A stretch of 64,000 nt of DNA from assembly GCA_037481695.1 (NCBI GenBank), contig JBBFLE010000016.1, positions 1 to 64,000 of the forward strand. Reading direction: 5' to 3'. Every line of letters begins with the position of its first letter. Position 1 is the stretch's first letter. The position numbers and the translations under genes were made by a program. The notes beneath the pieces are model-generated. The model had not been told where the DNA came from. It saw only the letters and a program-made list of their open reading frames with translations, and searched no databases. Of the stretch, positions 38,352 to 47,198 are shown one piece after another. The stretch is from a bacterium. GTDB lineage: Bacteria > Desulfobacterota > Desulfocorpusculales > Desulfocorpusculum.

Positions 38352-39746
38352 TCACAGGGCTCTTAGAAAGGCCACCAGGTCTTTCTTTTCCTGATCCGTG
38401 AGCTTGAGGCCCTGAATTAGGTTAAAGAACTCCACCGTGTCCTCTAGAGTAAGGAGACGGCCGTCATGCAAATATGGAGGGGAGTCTTTGATGCCTCTGA
38501 GGGTGAAAGTCTTGATGGGACCGTCGGATGAGGCCATTCTACCGTTCACCATTTGGGGCTTGTAAAATCTCTCGGCCTTCAAGTCATGCATAAGATTGTC
38601 TGTGTAGTATGGTGCTGGATGGCAGACTCCGCACTGGGCCTTTCCAAAAAAGATTTCCTGCCCCCTCAGCTCCTCGGGAGAGGCCTTGCTTTGGTCCAGT
38701 TTTCCGTAGATGTTGAGCTTGGGAGCCGGTGGGAAACCCAGAATGGACTGAAACTCTGCCATGAAGTGCACCTGACTGCCCCTTTCCAGCACGTTAACGC
38801 CTTTTTTGGTGGCTATCACCGGGTCACCGTCAAAGTAAGCCGCCCTCTGTTCGAACTCGGTGAAGTCTTCTATGGACTTTAGCGCCCTTTGGGAGCCGAA
38901 GAGCCGTTGAATGTTCACCCCTCTCAAGCTGGGGGTGTCTATTCTGTGACGAAATTCCTGAGGCCTTATGTCACCCACCAGGTGCGTGGCAGCATTGGTG
39001 TGCCCGTTTGCATGGCAATCAAAACAGGCTACCCCTCGGCTGGGCTTCTCCGACCTCCTATCTTCCGTCTGATTAAATTGCTGCTGAGGAAAGGGGGTGA
39101 CCAGCAATCTTAAGCCTTCTAATTGTTTGGGATTAAGAATCCCGTTGAAAAGCTCATAATAGTTGTTGATCGTGACAAGCTTGCCTTGGGAGACGTCTCC
39201 CAGGTCTGGTCTGGTGGTAAGGTATATGGGTGCAGGAAACTCGGGTAGAAAATGGTCGGGCAAATCAAAGTCCAGGTCGAATCTAGTCAGGTCTCTTCCT
39301 TCCTGACGGTTTATCTCTTCTATGACAAACTTGGGGAAGACCATGCCCCCCTCCCCATGATTGGGATGGGGTAAGGGCAGAAACCCTTTGGGCCAAAGGT
39401 TCTTTTCCTTTATTTCTTCGGGAGACAAGGAGGCCAGTTGCTCCCATGTAACTCCTTGGGGCAGCTTGACTCTCACCCCTTCCTGGATGGGCTTTCCTCT
39501 GGACATGGTAATACCCTTGGCAGGACGGTCGGCCAGATCATATCTCTCCTGGAGCAGATCCATCTGCCTTTTCATTACCTCAGGCCTGGCAGCCTTCATC
39601 TTTGCCATGGTTTTCTCAAAGGGCTCCTGAATGTCTACAGGGGCATAGCTGCTCTTTCTCGCATCTTGGGCTGCAACTGAAACCAGCCCCACTGAAAGAC
39701 TTACCCACAGAGTCATCAATACATATGTCATTGGCTTGTGTTTCAT
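38352..39746 (-). CDS. di-haem cytochrome c, cytochrome c peroxidase/MauG-like
   Basis: The 464-residue exported protein has a signal peptide (KHKPMTYVLMTLWVSLSVGL, cleavage near VAAQ). It carries two haem-binding CxxCH motifs, CFDCH near residue 250 and CGVCH near residue 375, each followed by the spacing seen in the CCP/MauG superfamily. LRGIKDSPPYLHDGRLLTLE near the C-terminus is a family hallmark. It probably reduces peroxide or oxidises a periplasmic substrate. The long N-terminal region (~200 residues) before the first haem is unusual. ATG 39746 follows ggagggat. It is transcribed alone. Confidence 0.87.
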   Translation of the reverse strand: MKHKPMTYVLMTLWVSLSVGLVSVAAQDARKSSYAPVDIQEPFEKTMAKMKAARPEVMKRQMDLLQERYDLADRPAKGITMSRGKPIQEGVRVKLPQGVTWEQLASLSPEEIKEKNLWPKGFLPLPHPNHGEGGMVFPKFVIEEINRQEGRDLTRFDLDFDLPDHFLPEFPAPIYLTTRPDLGDVSQGKLVTINNYYELFNGILNPKQLEGLRLLVTPFPQQQFNQTEDRRSEKPSRGVACFDCHANGHTNAATHLVGDIRPQEFRHRIDTPSLRGVNIQRLFGSQRALKSIEDFTEFEQRAAYFDGDPVIATKKGVNVLERGSQVHFMAEFQSILGFPPAPKLNIYGKLDQSKASPEELRGQEIFFGKAQCGVCHPAPYYTDNLMHDLKAERFYKPQMVNGRMASSDGPIKTFTLRGIKDSPPYLHDGRLLTLEDTVEFFNLIQGLKLTDQEKKDLVAFLRAL

Positions 39747-40033
39747 GGAACATCCCTCCCCATCAATAGTCCACTCTTGGGGTAAATAAAGCCTGCTGTG
39801 ATACAAAACGAACCACTGCCCAGTTCAAATACTTAGCCCTGTGTTTGCTTGCTTTACTCCCCAGCCCTCACCCCCTTTCAGATCCCTCAGGTCCTTCCCC
39901 CAAGAGACCCTTCAAGGTGTGCCCCCAGGATCTCCCAAGGCACATTAGGCTGAATTTCTATCCCATCTTCAATGGATGGTTTTACCCAAATGATGGGCGT
40001 TGCCTACCCGGTCTCTCGAGTCCATTACTGTAT

Positions 40034-40058
40034 AAACCCCAAGATCTCTCTGGGGTTT
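40034..40058 (-). terminator. hairpin downstream of the aminotransferase gene
   Basis: aaacccca (40034-40041) and tggggttt (40051-40058) pair around nine bases and could end the minus-strand aminotransferase transcript. The T tract on either strand is short. The remainder of 39747-40129 shows no gene. Confidence 0.4.
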
Positions 40059-40129
40059 TAGGAACCCTCCAAGGCTCAGGAACCAAAATATTTGGTGCTT
40101 TCTGCCCTGGGAATCCGGGGTGATGGCAA

Positions 40130-41299
40130 TCAAAGACGTGATTTGAGAAGACTCAGCCTAGATACGGCCTCGGCCAGGGTCTCTTTTTTCTTGCAAAAGC
40201 AGAAACGGACCTGCTGGGATCCTCGCGTGGGCTCAGAGTAGAAGCTGCTTCCAGGAACTGCTGCCACTTTTATTTCCTTTACCAGAAACCTGCAGAAGCT
40301 TACGTCATCCTGGAATCCAAAATCCGAGATGTCGGTCATGATATAGTAAGCCCCACTGGGCTTGAAAGTTCTGAATCCTGCCTCAGCCAGACCTTTCAGG
40401 AGGATGTCCCTTCGCTCCGCATATCCGGCCGCCAGCTCCTGGTAGTACATCTCAGGGAAATTCATGGCCACCACTGCTGCCTCCTGCAAAGGAGCTGCTG
40501 CCCCAACGGTTAGAAAATCATGCACCTTTCTGATCCCGGAGGTCAGCTCCTGGCAGGCAAGCACGTACCCTATGCGCCAGCCTGTAACGCTGTAGGTCTT
40601 GGACAGACCGTTTATGACGATGCTCCTGTCCCTCATCTCATCCAAGGAAGCTATGCAAAGGTGTTTTGATCCGTCATAAACAATGTGCTCGTAAATTTCG
40701 TCGGTTATGACCACCACATCCCACTTCTTACAAAGGTGAGCCAGGAATTCCAATTCCTCCTTGGAGAAAACCTTGCCTGTGGGATTGTGAGGCGTGTTGA
40801 GTATGAGGGCGCGGGTTCTATGGTTGAAAGCCTTTTCCATCTCCCCGAAATCGAAGGTCCAATGAGGCGGATCCAGGGAAACGTATCTGGGGACCGCTCC
40901 GCACAAGATGGCATCTGGACCGTAGTTCTCATAGAAGGGCTCCAGGACAACTACCTCTTCACCCGGATTCACCACAGCCAGCATAGAGGCGATCATGGCC
41001 TCTGTGGAGCCGCAGGTGACGGTTATCTCTGTCTCTGGATCGTATCTTAGGCCCAGATGCCGTTCTACTTTTGTTGAAATGGCATTTCTAAAGGCAGCAG
41101 AACCCCAGGTTATGGCGTACTGATTTATGTCTGCGTCTATGGCGGCTTTGGCAGCTTCCTTGAGAGGACCCGGGGCCGCAAAATCCGGAAAACCCTGGGC
41201 AAGGTTGACCCCACCATAACGGATGCAAAGCCGGGTCATGTCTCTTATGACAGACTCGGTAAACTGCCTAGCCTTATGGGAGACTTGTTTCTGACTCAT
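40130..41299 (-). CDS. pyridoxal-phosphate aminotransferase, class I/II
   Basis: The 389-residue enzyme has NLAQGFPDFAAPGPLKEAA near the N-terminus, the NTPHNPTGKVFSKEELEFL active-site segment, ITDEIYEHIVYDG and the PLP-binding lysine in VINGLSKTYSVTGWRIGYVL near residue 235. It belongs to the aspartate/kynurenine-type group with broad specificity. ATG 41299 (MSQKQVSHKAR) is preferred; the longer frame to 41389 lacks homology. It lies 200 bases downstream of the DUF3343-kinase pair on the same strand, and may or may not be cotranscribed. Confidence 0.9.
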   Translation of the reverse strand: MSQKQVSHKARQFTESVIRDMTRLCIRYGGVNLAQGFPDFAAPGPLKEAAKAAIDADINQYAITWGSAAFRNAISTKVERHLGLRYDPETEITVTCGSTEAMIASMLAVVNPGEEVVVLEPFYENYGPDAILCGAVPRYVSLDPPHWTFDFGEMEKAFNHRTRALILNTPHNPTGKVFSKEELEFLAHLCKKWDVVVITDEIYEHIVYDGSKHLCIASLDEMRDRSIVINGLSKTYSVTGWRIGYVLACQELTSGIRKVHDFLTVGAAAPLQEAAVVAMNFPEMYYQELAAGYAERRDILLKGLAEAGFRTFKPSGAYYIMTDISDFGFQDDVSFCRFLVKEIKVAAVPGSSFYSEPTRGSQQVRFCFCKKKETLAEAVSRLSLLKSRL

Positions 41300-41499
41300 C
41301 TTTCTCTGACCCAGGCTCTGGAAAATAATCCCTCGTAGGAGGGATTCTTGGCTTGTGCCCAGAAGGGTTTTTAAGAGTATCATCCCCAAGGCCGCAGATC
41401 AACGGGGAGGTGGGAACGATTTCTCTCAAAGGGTAATGCCCACGGGGTTGGGAAGCAAGTCCTTGTTTCTTATTGTCCAGAGCGGGAAGACAAGGCCAA

Positions 41500-42357
41500 T
41501 CATATGCTCAAGACTTCTTTTAATGCCTCGGGGATCTTCTCTATGATCTTGTTTATTTGAGTTGCTGGGGTCGGATGGGCCAGCTTTCCCGCCAGCCTGT
41601 TGGCCTTAGCCGCCGATTCACAAGCCTTTTCCACTGCCATTCCCGAGGCCACCAGAACCGAGGCCATGCCTGTCAAGGTATCCCCGGTGCCCCCTATGGC
41701 CTCCATGGCCTCTACCACAGGCTCCTGGATAACCGAGAGAATCCCTTCCTGGGTGGCCACAAAATCATTGGATCCTTTAACCAAGAGGCACCGTGCCGCA
41801 TCTCCGTTTCTGAAGGCTCTGGCTATTAGTTCTTCAACACGGTTTTCCTCCTTCAAGAGGAATCCTCTGGTATAAAAGGGGTGGGGGGCCTCCTCGTCGG
41901 CCAGAAAAGCCAACTCTCCCACATCAGGAGTGAAGAGCTCATAGGCCTGGGCCTGTCCACTCATCTTGGCCACATACATGTAACCGGCGTCCGCTATCAG
42001 AAGGGGTCTCGCGGCGAGATCCTCCAGGGCCAGAAGCACCCTGTTGTGCCAATCCACATCTGGCAGTATGTAATGAAAAGCTATGGCTCTGGTGTTCCAG
42101 TCTCTGACTCTTTTCACCAGGTGCGCATATAACTTGAGGCTTCCATCTCCGACTCCTATGTCACCTGCCAGACATGCATGGGGCGGAGGCTCACCCAGCC
42201 AGGAGGCGACCTGGGCTGCGGCAGCCAGGAGGGCTGCTGTACCCCTATTTACGGGAAATCCCTGGCCCGCTACAAACAGCCTTTCTCCATCCAGGGAAAC
42301 AGGACCCTCCACTACCTGCGGAGGCCCCTCAGGTATGGTTCCAACTACCGTAAGCAC
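41500..42357 (-). CDS. carbohydrate-kinase-fold protein (ribokinase/NAD(P)HX dehydratase-like)
   Basis: The 285-residue protein shows the ribokinase-superfamily C-terminal motif AIGGTGDTLTGMASVLVASG near residue 218. A VVEGPVSLDGERLFVAG start and FTPDVGELAFLADEEA, analogous to the TPhxxE segment of ADP-dependent NAD(P)HX dehydratase domains, are also present. It starts at a GTG inside the 3' end of the DUF3343 gene (13-base overlap), so the two are coupled. In deltaproteobacteria a kinase-like gene of this kind accompanies selenium-associated DUF3343/TusA genes. Its reaction is not known to me. Confidence 0.75.
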   Translation of the reverse strand: MLTVVGTIPEGPPQVVEGPVSLDGERLFVAGQGFPVNRGTAALLAAAAQVASWLGEPPPHACLAGDIGVGDGSLKLYAHLVKRVRDWNTRAIAFHYILPDVDWHNRVLLALEDLAARPLLIADAGYMYVAKMSGQAQAYELFTPDVGELAFLADEEAPHPFYTRGFLLKEENRVEELIARAFRNGDAARCLLVKGSNDFVATQEGILSVIQEPVVEAMEAIGGTGDTLTGMASVLVASGMAVEKACESAAKANRLAGKLAHPTPATQINKIIEKIPEALKEVLSI

Positions 42358-42971
42358 CTTCTAATCGCCTCTTCAAAAGCCATTTGCAAGGCATATCCGC
42401 ACAATGTGTAACCGAGCTCCAAGGGGCTGCGGGCCTCCCTGAGGTTTTTCCCCACTATTTCTTTGGCCAAATAGGGCACATCAGGGCATCCACCGCCAGA
42501 GACATTGACTATCACTGCGCTGGCTTTGTCCACCGTCAATTTCATGTTGGCAGCCCTCACCATAATATAACCACCCAGATCCTTTACATGAAACAAACCC
42601 ACCGGAGCCAAAAGGGGGCTGCTCACAGGCACTGTTTCCAGTGGCTCCAATCCTGCATCCAAAAGGATCCTCTGTATCTCCAGCTGTTCCATCAAGGGGA
42701 ATTCTATGACCATGTCGCAGCCACTTTGTATCTGTGGCGGCGGGCCCATGACCCTCACCTTCTTGCCTTTGGATGCCAGGAGTCTCTCGGCTCGGATCAC
42801 CTCGCTGGTGTTTCTAAATATTATGATACCCCTTGCTTGCTCCTCCTGCCCTTGGGCCCCAAGAGGCTTCCTGGAGTGCCCTCCCATGCGTTTGAAAAAA
42901 GATTTCAAAGCTGTCTCTCCGAGATAATCCTGTATCCCTCTCCGGTCTCTTCTTGGTGAGAGACTCTCCAT
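42345..42971 (-). CDS. DUF3343 (Se/S carrier-like) domain protein
   Basis: The 208-residue protein carries a DUF3343 domain from about residue 47 (ARGIIIFRNTSEVIRAERLL, then GCDMVIEFPLMEQLEIQRIL). A second conserved half follows, with GLFHVKDLGGYIMVRAANMK and VSGGGCPDVPYLAKEIVG containing a cysteine. DUF3343 is described as a putative selenium/sulfur carrier. The first ~45 residues are unlike the rest and overlap, in another frame, the tail of a decayed TusA-like gene, so the true start may be internal (near residue 33) or the gene may once have been a TusA-DUF3343 fusion. Confidence 0.75.
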   Translation of the reverse strand: MESLSPRRDRRGIQDYLGETALKSFFKRMGGHSRKPLGAQGQEEQARGIIIFRNTSEVIRAERLLASKGKKVRVMGPPPQIQSGCDMVIEFPLMEQLEIQRILLDAGLEPLETVPVSSPLLAPVGLFHVKDLGGYIMVRAANMKLTVDKASAVIVNVSGGGCPDVPYLAKEIVGKNLREARSPLELGYTLCGYALQMAFEEAIRRCLR

Positions 42972-43218
42972 CCTCCCATGAGAGCGCCTTTAACACATTC
43001 TAGCGACTTCTCCTAGCCCAGGCCAATACCTCCAAGGAGCCCTTGCCCATTTCCTTGGAGCCCTCAATGAGCAGTGCCAAAGATCCTGGGCAAGAAAAGC
43101 CCCTGGCCTGGGATGAAGGAACAGACGATCTGCAACAATATTCCACCTGATTCGCCCAAAGCACCGCTGCTCTGGTAAAAATTTCTCCCACCTCAGTCAA
43201 GCCCAACGCAACGACCAA
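42814..43218 (-). pseudogene. TusA-like gene with in-frame TAG, upstream of DUF3343
   Basis: From a TTG at 43218 the frame reads through ARGFSCPGSLALLIEGSKEM then GKGSLEVLAW, which aligns well with the intact TusA-like gene of this window (ARGLSCPQPVLMVIQSLKEM). At 43000-43002 a TAG replaces the expected Glu of the SRENV motif. The same frame continues as NVLKALSWEDGESL and on to 42814. The cysteine is kept but the second Pro of CPxP is lost. I read it as a decayed duplicate that may have been fused to DUF3343. Bases 43219-43384 hold only the open extension of this frame. Confidence 0.55.
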
Positions 43219-43384
43219 GGAGGCTTCTTCTATGCCTGGGTTTAAGCTCTTTTCATGAAGGCTCTTGGGGGGGCATCCAGTAAGCTTTTCTGGGGGCCAG
43301 CCATTTTTGACTGAATGCTGGTCCCAAGGCTCAACACAATGGGCAGAAGGTAGGTTCGCAGGAAAGACATATCAATGCCTGGGA

Positions 43385-44563
43385 TCATCTTTGCACTTCC
43401 ACCTCCCTACCCCCCTTCTCTGCCGACACATAGGCTCCATAGAGCACGGCCACAGTGTCGGCTGCCAGGGTGGGACCAGACTTGGGCTCTTTGCCTGTGG
43501 CTATGGCTTCCATGAAGTCCTGGATCTCCTGGGGATATCCGAACATAAAGCTCTCGTCAGGAGCCGGAAGAGACCAACCCTGTTTGGTGCCGATCTTCTC
43601 GACTATATACACATCTGCCAGTTGCTCCTCTTTGGGATTATAGAGTTCCATGGCGTTATTGGGGCTCAGGTTGCACCTGGTTCTGTGATTGTTAGCAAAT
43701 ATCTCCAGGAAGTTGTAAACTCCGCCCATCACTATCTCCGATGCGAAGACATCGGCCACCATGTCATCCTCAAAGACCACGTGGATCTGGCAGTAGTCCT
43801 CTATGTCGTTGTAATCTGTTCTCAGGAATCCTCTATCCTGGTACATCTGATTCCTGGTTATCTCATGAGTCCTTGCACTGACGGACTTGGGCCTAATGGA
43901 CCTCCCGTAAAGGGTCATGCCCTCGACCTGTTTGAGATAGAGAATGGCCGAAAGTGGATGACAGCTCTTGCCTACCACAGAGCCGCCCCCAGAGAGCCGC
44001 CATATGCCGTATGCAGGGGATGTGCTCCCTGAGTGAGACTGCCCCCCCATGGCCCAAAGGATCTGACCTCGGCTCTTGGATATGATCTCAGCCTCTTTCT
44101 GGACAGCAGGCGCGTATACCCAGTTCTCGGCGTAGCATAGTTTCTTGCCGCTTTTCTCCCAAGACGCAATGATCCTCCTGGAGCTGGCCAAAGCCTCCTG
44201 GAGCATCTCTTCCTTGGGGAAAGAGTTGCCTCGAAAGGAGTCATCTCCGGGAGGCCCATAGTAACCCGTGAAGGGCTTCTCAACTATGACGTGTTTTCCA
44301 GCCTCCAGGGCCGCGATGCTCACCGGCTCGTGGGCATAACCTGGGGTGCAGTTGTCTATCACATCCACCCTCTCCAGCATCTCTTCAAGGGACTCAAAAG
44401 CCCTTATACCCCTTTGGGAAGCGAATTGCTCCCTTTTGGCCGGCGTCAAGGACGTTACCCCAACTACCTCTACACCGACCCCCGTTACCCTTTGGTATGC
44501 TTCATAGTGAAAGGCTGCGGCGTAGCCCGCCCCAACAATTCCAACACGGATCTTCTCCGACAT
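43385..44563 (-). CDS. Gfo/Idh/MocA family oxidoreductase
   Basis: The 392-residue NAD(P)-dependent protein has the N-terminal Rossmann motif VGIVGAGYAAAFHYEAYQRV and the family's EKP motif in HVIVEKPFTGYYGPPGDD near residue 95. A C-terminal alpha/beta dimerisation domain follows. Members oxidise sugars, inositols or sugar acids. It is the last gene of the 17-gene sugar-acid run and 240 bases downstream of the SDR gene, with its own strong gaggaggtg site, so it may have a separate promoter. ATG 44563 is preferred over the in-frame 44593. Confidence 0.9.
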   Translation of the reverse strand: MSEKIRVGIVGAGYAAAFHYEAYQRVTGVGVEVVGVTSLTPAKREQFASQRGIRAFESLEEMLERVDVIDNCTPGYAHEPVSIAALEAGKHVIVEKPFTGYYGPPGDDSFRGNSFPKEEMLQEALASSRRIIASWEKSGKKLCYAENWVYAPAVQKEAEIISKSRGQILWAMGGQSHSGSTSPAYGIWRLSGGGSVVGKSCHPLSAILYLKQVEGMTLYGRSIRPKSVSARTHEITRNQMYQDRGFLRTDYNDIEDYCQIHVVFEDDMVADVFASEIVMGGVYNFLEIFANNHRTRCNLSPNNAMELYNPKEEQLADVYIVEKIGTKQGWSLPAPDESFMFGYPQEIQDFMEAIATGKEPKSGPTLAADTVAVLYGAYVSAEKGGREVEVQR

Positions 44564-44805
44564 ACTAATCACCTCCTCATGCCCTTTGCCCATTGCTCCA
44601 TCTAGGATTATCCTCCAGACCGGTGATGTGGAAGGCTACACCCCCAACCTCCCAGGACATACTGCCATTCCTCAGTTTGAAAACTAGGCCAGACCAAAAA
44701 GGGAGAATCAGGGTATGCCTGAGCATGAATCAAATTGTCCTGGGATGTCCGAAAGTTAACCATATTATGAACTCCCTGTGAGCAACAGGAGCTATTGCCG
44801 ATCTC

Positions 44806-45639
44806 TCACACCCCACTGAAGGCGGAAAATCCCCCATCCACTGGGATCACGGCGCCCGTCACGAACTTGGAAAGAGGAGACAGGAGCCAAAGCACAGCCC
44901 CTACCAGGTCCTCAGGCTCGCCGAATCTACCCATAGGAGTGTGTGCTATTATGGATTTTCCCCTTGGGGTTAGATCCCCAGTAGCCTCATCATAGAGCAG
45001 GTAATGATTCTGCGTTGTGTGAAAAAAACCTGGGGCTACGGCATTGACCCTGATCCCAGCTGAATACTCCTTAGCCATGTGCACCGCCAGCCACTGGGTG
45101 AAGTTGGCCACTGCCGCCTTGGCAGCGCTGTAAGCTACTGTGCGGGTCAGCGGCCTGTAACCTGCCATGGAGGCCACGTTGATTATGACCCCCAAGCTGG
45201 CCTGGGCCATTAGAGATCCGAAGACCTGGCATGGGAAGACCGTCCCCAGGAGATTGAGTTCAATTGCGTAGCGCAGGGCATCCTCGGGAAGGTCGAAGAA
45301 CCTTCTATCTACGGACGTAGTAGCCTCTGGGACGTTGCCTCCAGCAAAGTTCAGCAACCCATATACCTCTCCGAACTTCTCCTGGATCCTATTCCTGGCA
45401 TTGAAAAGCTTTTCCCTTTCGAGTACGTCTGCCTCCAGCACCACCCCCCTTCCAGGAAGGTCGCCAAGGCTCTCCATAAAAGATGAAAGCTTGGAGGGAC
45501 TTCGGGCCAAGATGACAACATTGGCTCCTTCCCTCACCAGTGCCAGGCAAACAACCTTCCCCAACATCCCACCGCCTCCTGGCACCACGATGGTCTTGCC
45601 CTGAAGGTCCCAAATGTTGGAAGCATATGCGTTGTGCAT
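44806..45639 (-). CDS. SDR oxidoreductase, fructuronate/mannonate reductase-like
   Basis: The 277-residue short-chain dehydrogenase has a modified cofactor loop VVPGGGGMLGKVVCLALVRE instead of TGxxxGxG, then NFAGGN for the NAG motif. The active-site serine is in INVASMAGYRP, and YxxxK is in VAYSAAKAAVANF. It resembles SDR-type D-mannonate oxidoreductases that reduce D-fructuronate to D-mannonate. That role fits the uronate isomerase gene in the same run. The assignment is from sequence pattern and context. Confidence 0.82.
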   Translation of the reverse strand: MHNAYASNIWDLQGKTIVVPGGGGMLGKVVCLALVREGANVVILARSPSKLSSFMESLGDLPGRGVVLEADVLEREKLFNARNRIQEKFGEVYGLLNFAGGNVPEATTSVDRRFFDLPEDALRYAIELNLLGTVFPCQVFGSLMAQASLGVIINVASMAGYRPLTRTVAYSAAKAAVANFTQWLAVHMAKEYSAGIRVNAVAPGFFHTTQNHYLLYDEATGDLTPRGKSIIAHTPMGRFGEPEDLVGAVLWLLSPLSKFVTGAVIPVDGGFSAFSGV

Positions 45640-45680
45640 CTTCCCTCTCCGATTCTCTCATTCTTGCCAGCTCATGGAGC

Positions 45681-47198
45681 CTAACGCGCCATTTCCTCCA
45701 AGACCGGACAAAGGCATTCGTAGGCCTTCTCGTACATGGAGAAGAGCCTATCATACAGGGCTCGGTTCACCGCATTGGGATAAACCTCCTCTGCCTGGCT
45801 CACGAGATCGCCCATCTTTTCTAGCTCCATCTCTGCGCTCATGCTCCTGATAGCCCAGAGAGCAGCTCCAAGCACAGATGTCTCTCCCCATCTCGGAACC
45901 CTAAGTGGGATCCCGAGGATATCCGCCATCACCTGGAGCCAGAAGCGGGATTTAGTAAAGCCTCCGGAGGCCATTGCTTCCTCCACCCCAATACCCAGTT
46001 CTGATAGTACCTGCTTTATGCTTCTGAACCTGTAGCCTATGCCCTCAATGAGGGCTCTGCTGAGCTGAGAAAGACCGTGCTCCAGGGTCAAACCCAGGAA
46101 GACCGCCCTGGCATTGGGATTGAAATAAGGACTTCTTTCCCCTGCAAAAAAGGGAAGACAGAGAACACCACCTGCCCCTGGCTCGGCCTTCTGTGCCATC
46201 TCCAGGATCTCATCGAAACCCAGGAGATCCTTTTCCCTTCTCAACATGAGGACCTCGTTCAAGCAGTCCCTGAGCCAGGAAAGAGCCACTCCTCCATTGT
46301 TTATGGCCCCTCCCACAAGCCAGTGTCCCTGGTCAATGGCATAGCACCAGGTGCGGGCCTTGGCGTCTAAGATGGGCACCGCAGAGATGATCCTGAGGGC
46401 TCCGCTTGTGCCCACCATGCAAGTGGCCTGACTGGGTCTGGTCGCCCCTGCTCCCAAGCTGGAGTTAACGGCATCCGAGGAGCCAAGGATAACAGGCACC
46501 TCTCTCGGAAGTCCCAGCTCGCCACCAGCCTCCCCATGAAGCCCACCCAAAACAGATCTCGGACTTGCTGGCTCGGACAACATCTCTTCTCGAATCCCTG
46601 ACAGTTCCAGACATACGGGACTCCAAATCAAAGACCGAACCCCCATGAGCCCTGAACCGGAGGCTACCGAATAATCCACCCGGAACTCCCCGGTTAGTTT
46701 CCAGAGCACATACTCTTTTGCTGAGATCAAACGCCTGGTCCTGGAGAAAGTCTCCGGTCTCTCTTCTCTTAGCCACATGATCTTGTAAAGGGGATACATG
46801 GGATGCACCGGGCAGCCCGTCTCTTGGTAGAGCTGGATGGCAAGGGAGCTATTCTTGATTCTGGCCGCCTGGTGTGAGGCCCTTCCATCAGCCCAGGTCA
46901 GGAGACCCGTGAGCGGTTTGCCCCTCTTGTCCAGCGCTACAAGACTATGGAGGGCTCCTCCCAGGCTGATAGCCCGACAATCTCCAGGGCTTTGGGAGGA
47001 CTTTTCCAAGGCGCTCTTGGCAGAGTCAATGGCAGCCTGCAACAGGGAATCGGGATCCTGCTCCTGCCATCGCCTTCCAACATCCAGGGCAGGATACTCC
47101 GAGAGGGCAAAACCCAATAATTCGAACTCCTCGCTCACGACCAAGCTCTTGCAACTCCCTGTTCCCAGATCTATGCCCAGGTACCAGCCCCTTGCCAT
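45681..47198 (-). CDS. FGGY family carbohydrate kinase (gluconokinase/xylulokinase type)
   Basis: The 505-residue kinase has the N-terminal phosphate loop YLGIDLGTGSCKSLVVSE, VKLTGEFRVDYSVASGSGLM-like domain-linking segments and a C-terminal ASGGFTKSRFWLQVMADILG followed by ETSVLGAALWA. FGGY kinases phosphorylate gluconate, xylulose, ribulose, glycerol and others. In this cluster it would phosphorylate an aldonate or ketose, perhaps gluconate, because no KDG kinase of the ribokinase type is present. The ATG overlaps the upstream dehydrogenase stop (TGATG). Confidence 0.9.
   Translation of the reverse strand: MARGWYLGIDLGTGSCKSLVVSEEFELLGFALSEYPALDVGRRWQEQDPDSLLQAAIDSAKSALEKSSQSPGDCRAISLGGALHSLVALDKRGKPLTGLLTWADGRASHQAARIKNSSLAIQLYQETGCPVHPMYPLYKIMWLREERPETFSRTRRLISAKEYVLWKLTGEFRVDYSVASGSGLMGVRSLIWSPVCLELSGIREEMLSEPASPRSVLGGLHGEAGGELGLPREVPVILGSSDAVNSSLGAGATRPSQATCMVGTSGALRIISAVPILDAKARTWCYAIDQGHWLVGGAINNGGVALSWLRDCLNEVLMLRREKDLLGFDEILEMAQKAEPGAGGVLCLPFFAGERSPYFNPNARAVFLGLTLEHGLSQLSRALIEGIGYRFRSIKQVLSELGIGVEEAMASGGFTKSRFWLQVMADILGIPLRVPRWGETSVLGAALWAIRSMSAEMELEKMGDLVSQAEEVYPNAVNRALYDRLFSMYEKAYECLCPVLEEMAR

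Noticed and set aside
43000-43002. TAG as a pyrrolysine codon
   Set aside because: No pyl genes in the window, and the loss of the second CPxP proline suggests decay rather than a functional recoded site.
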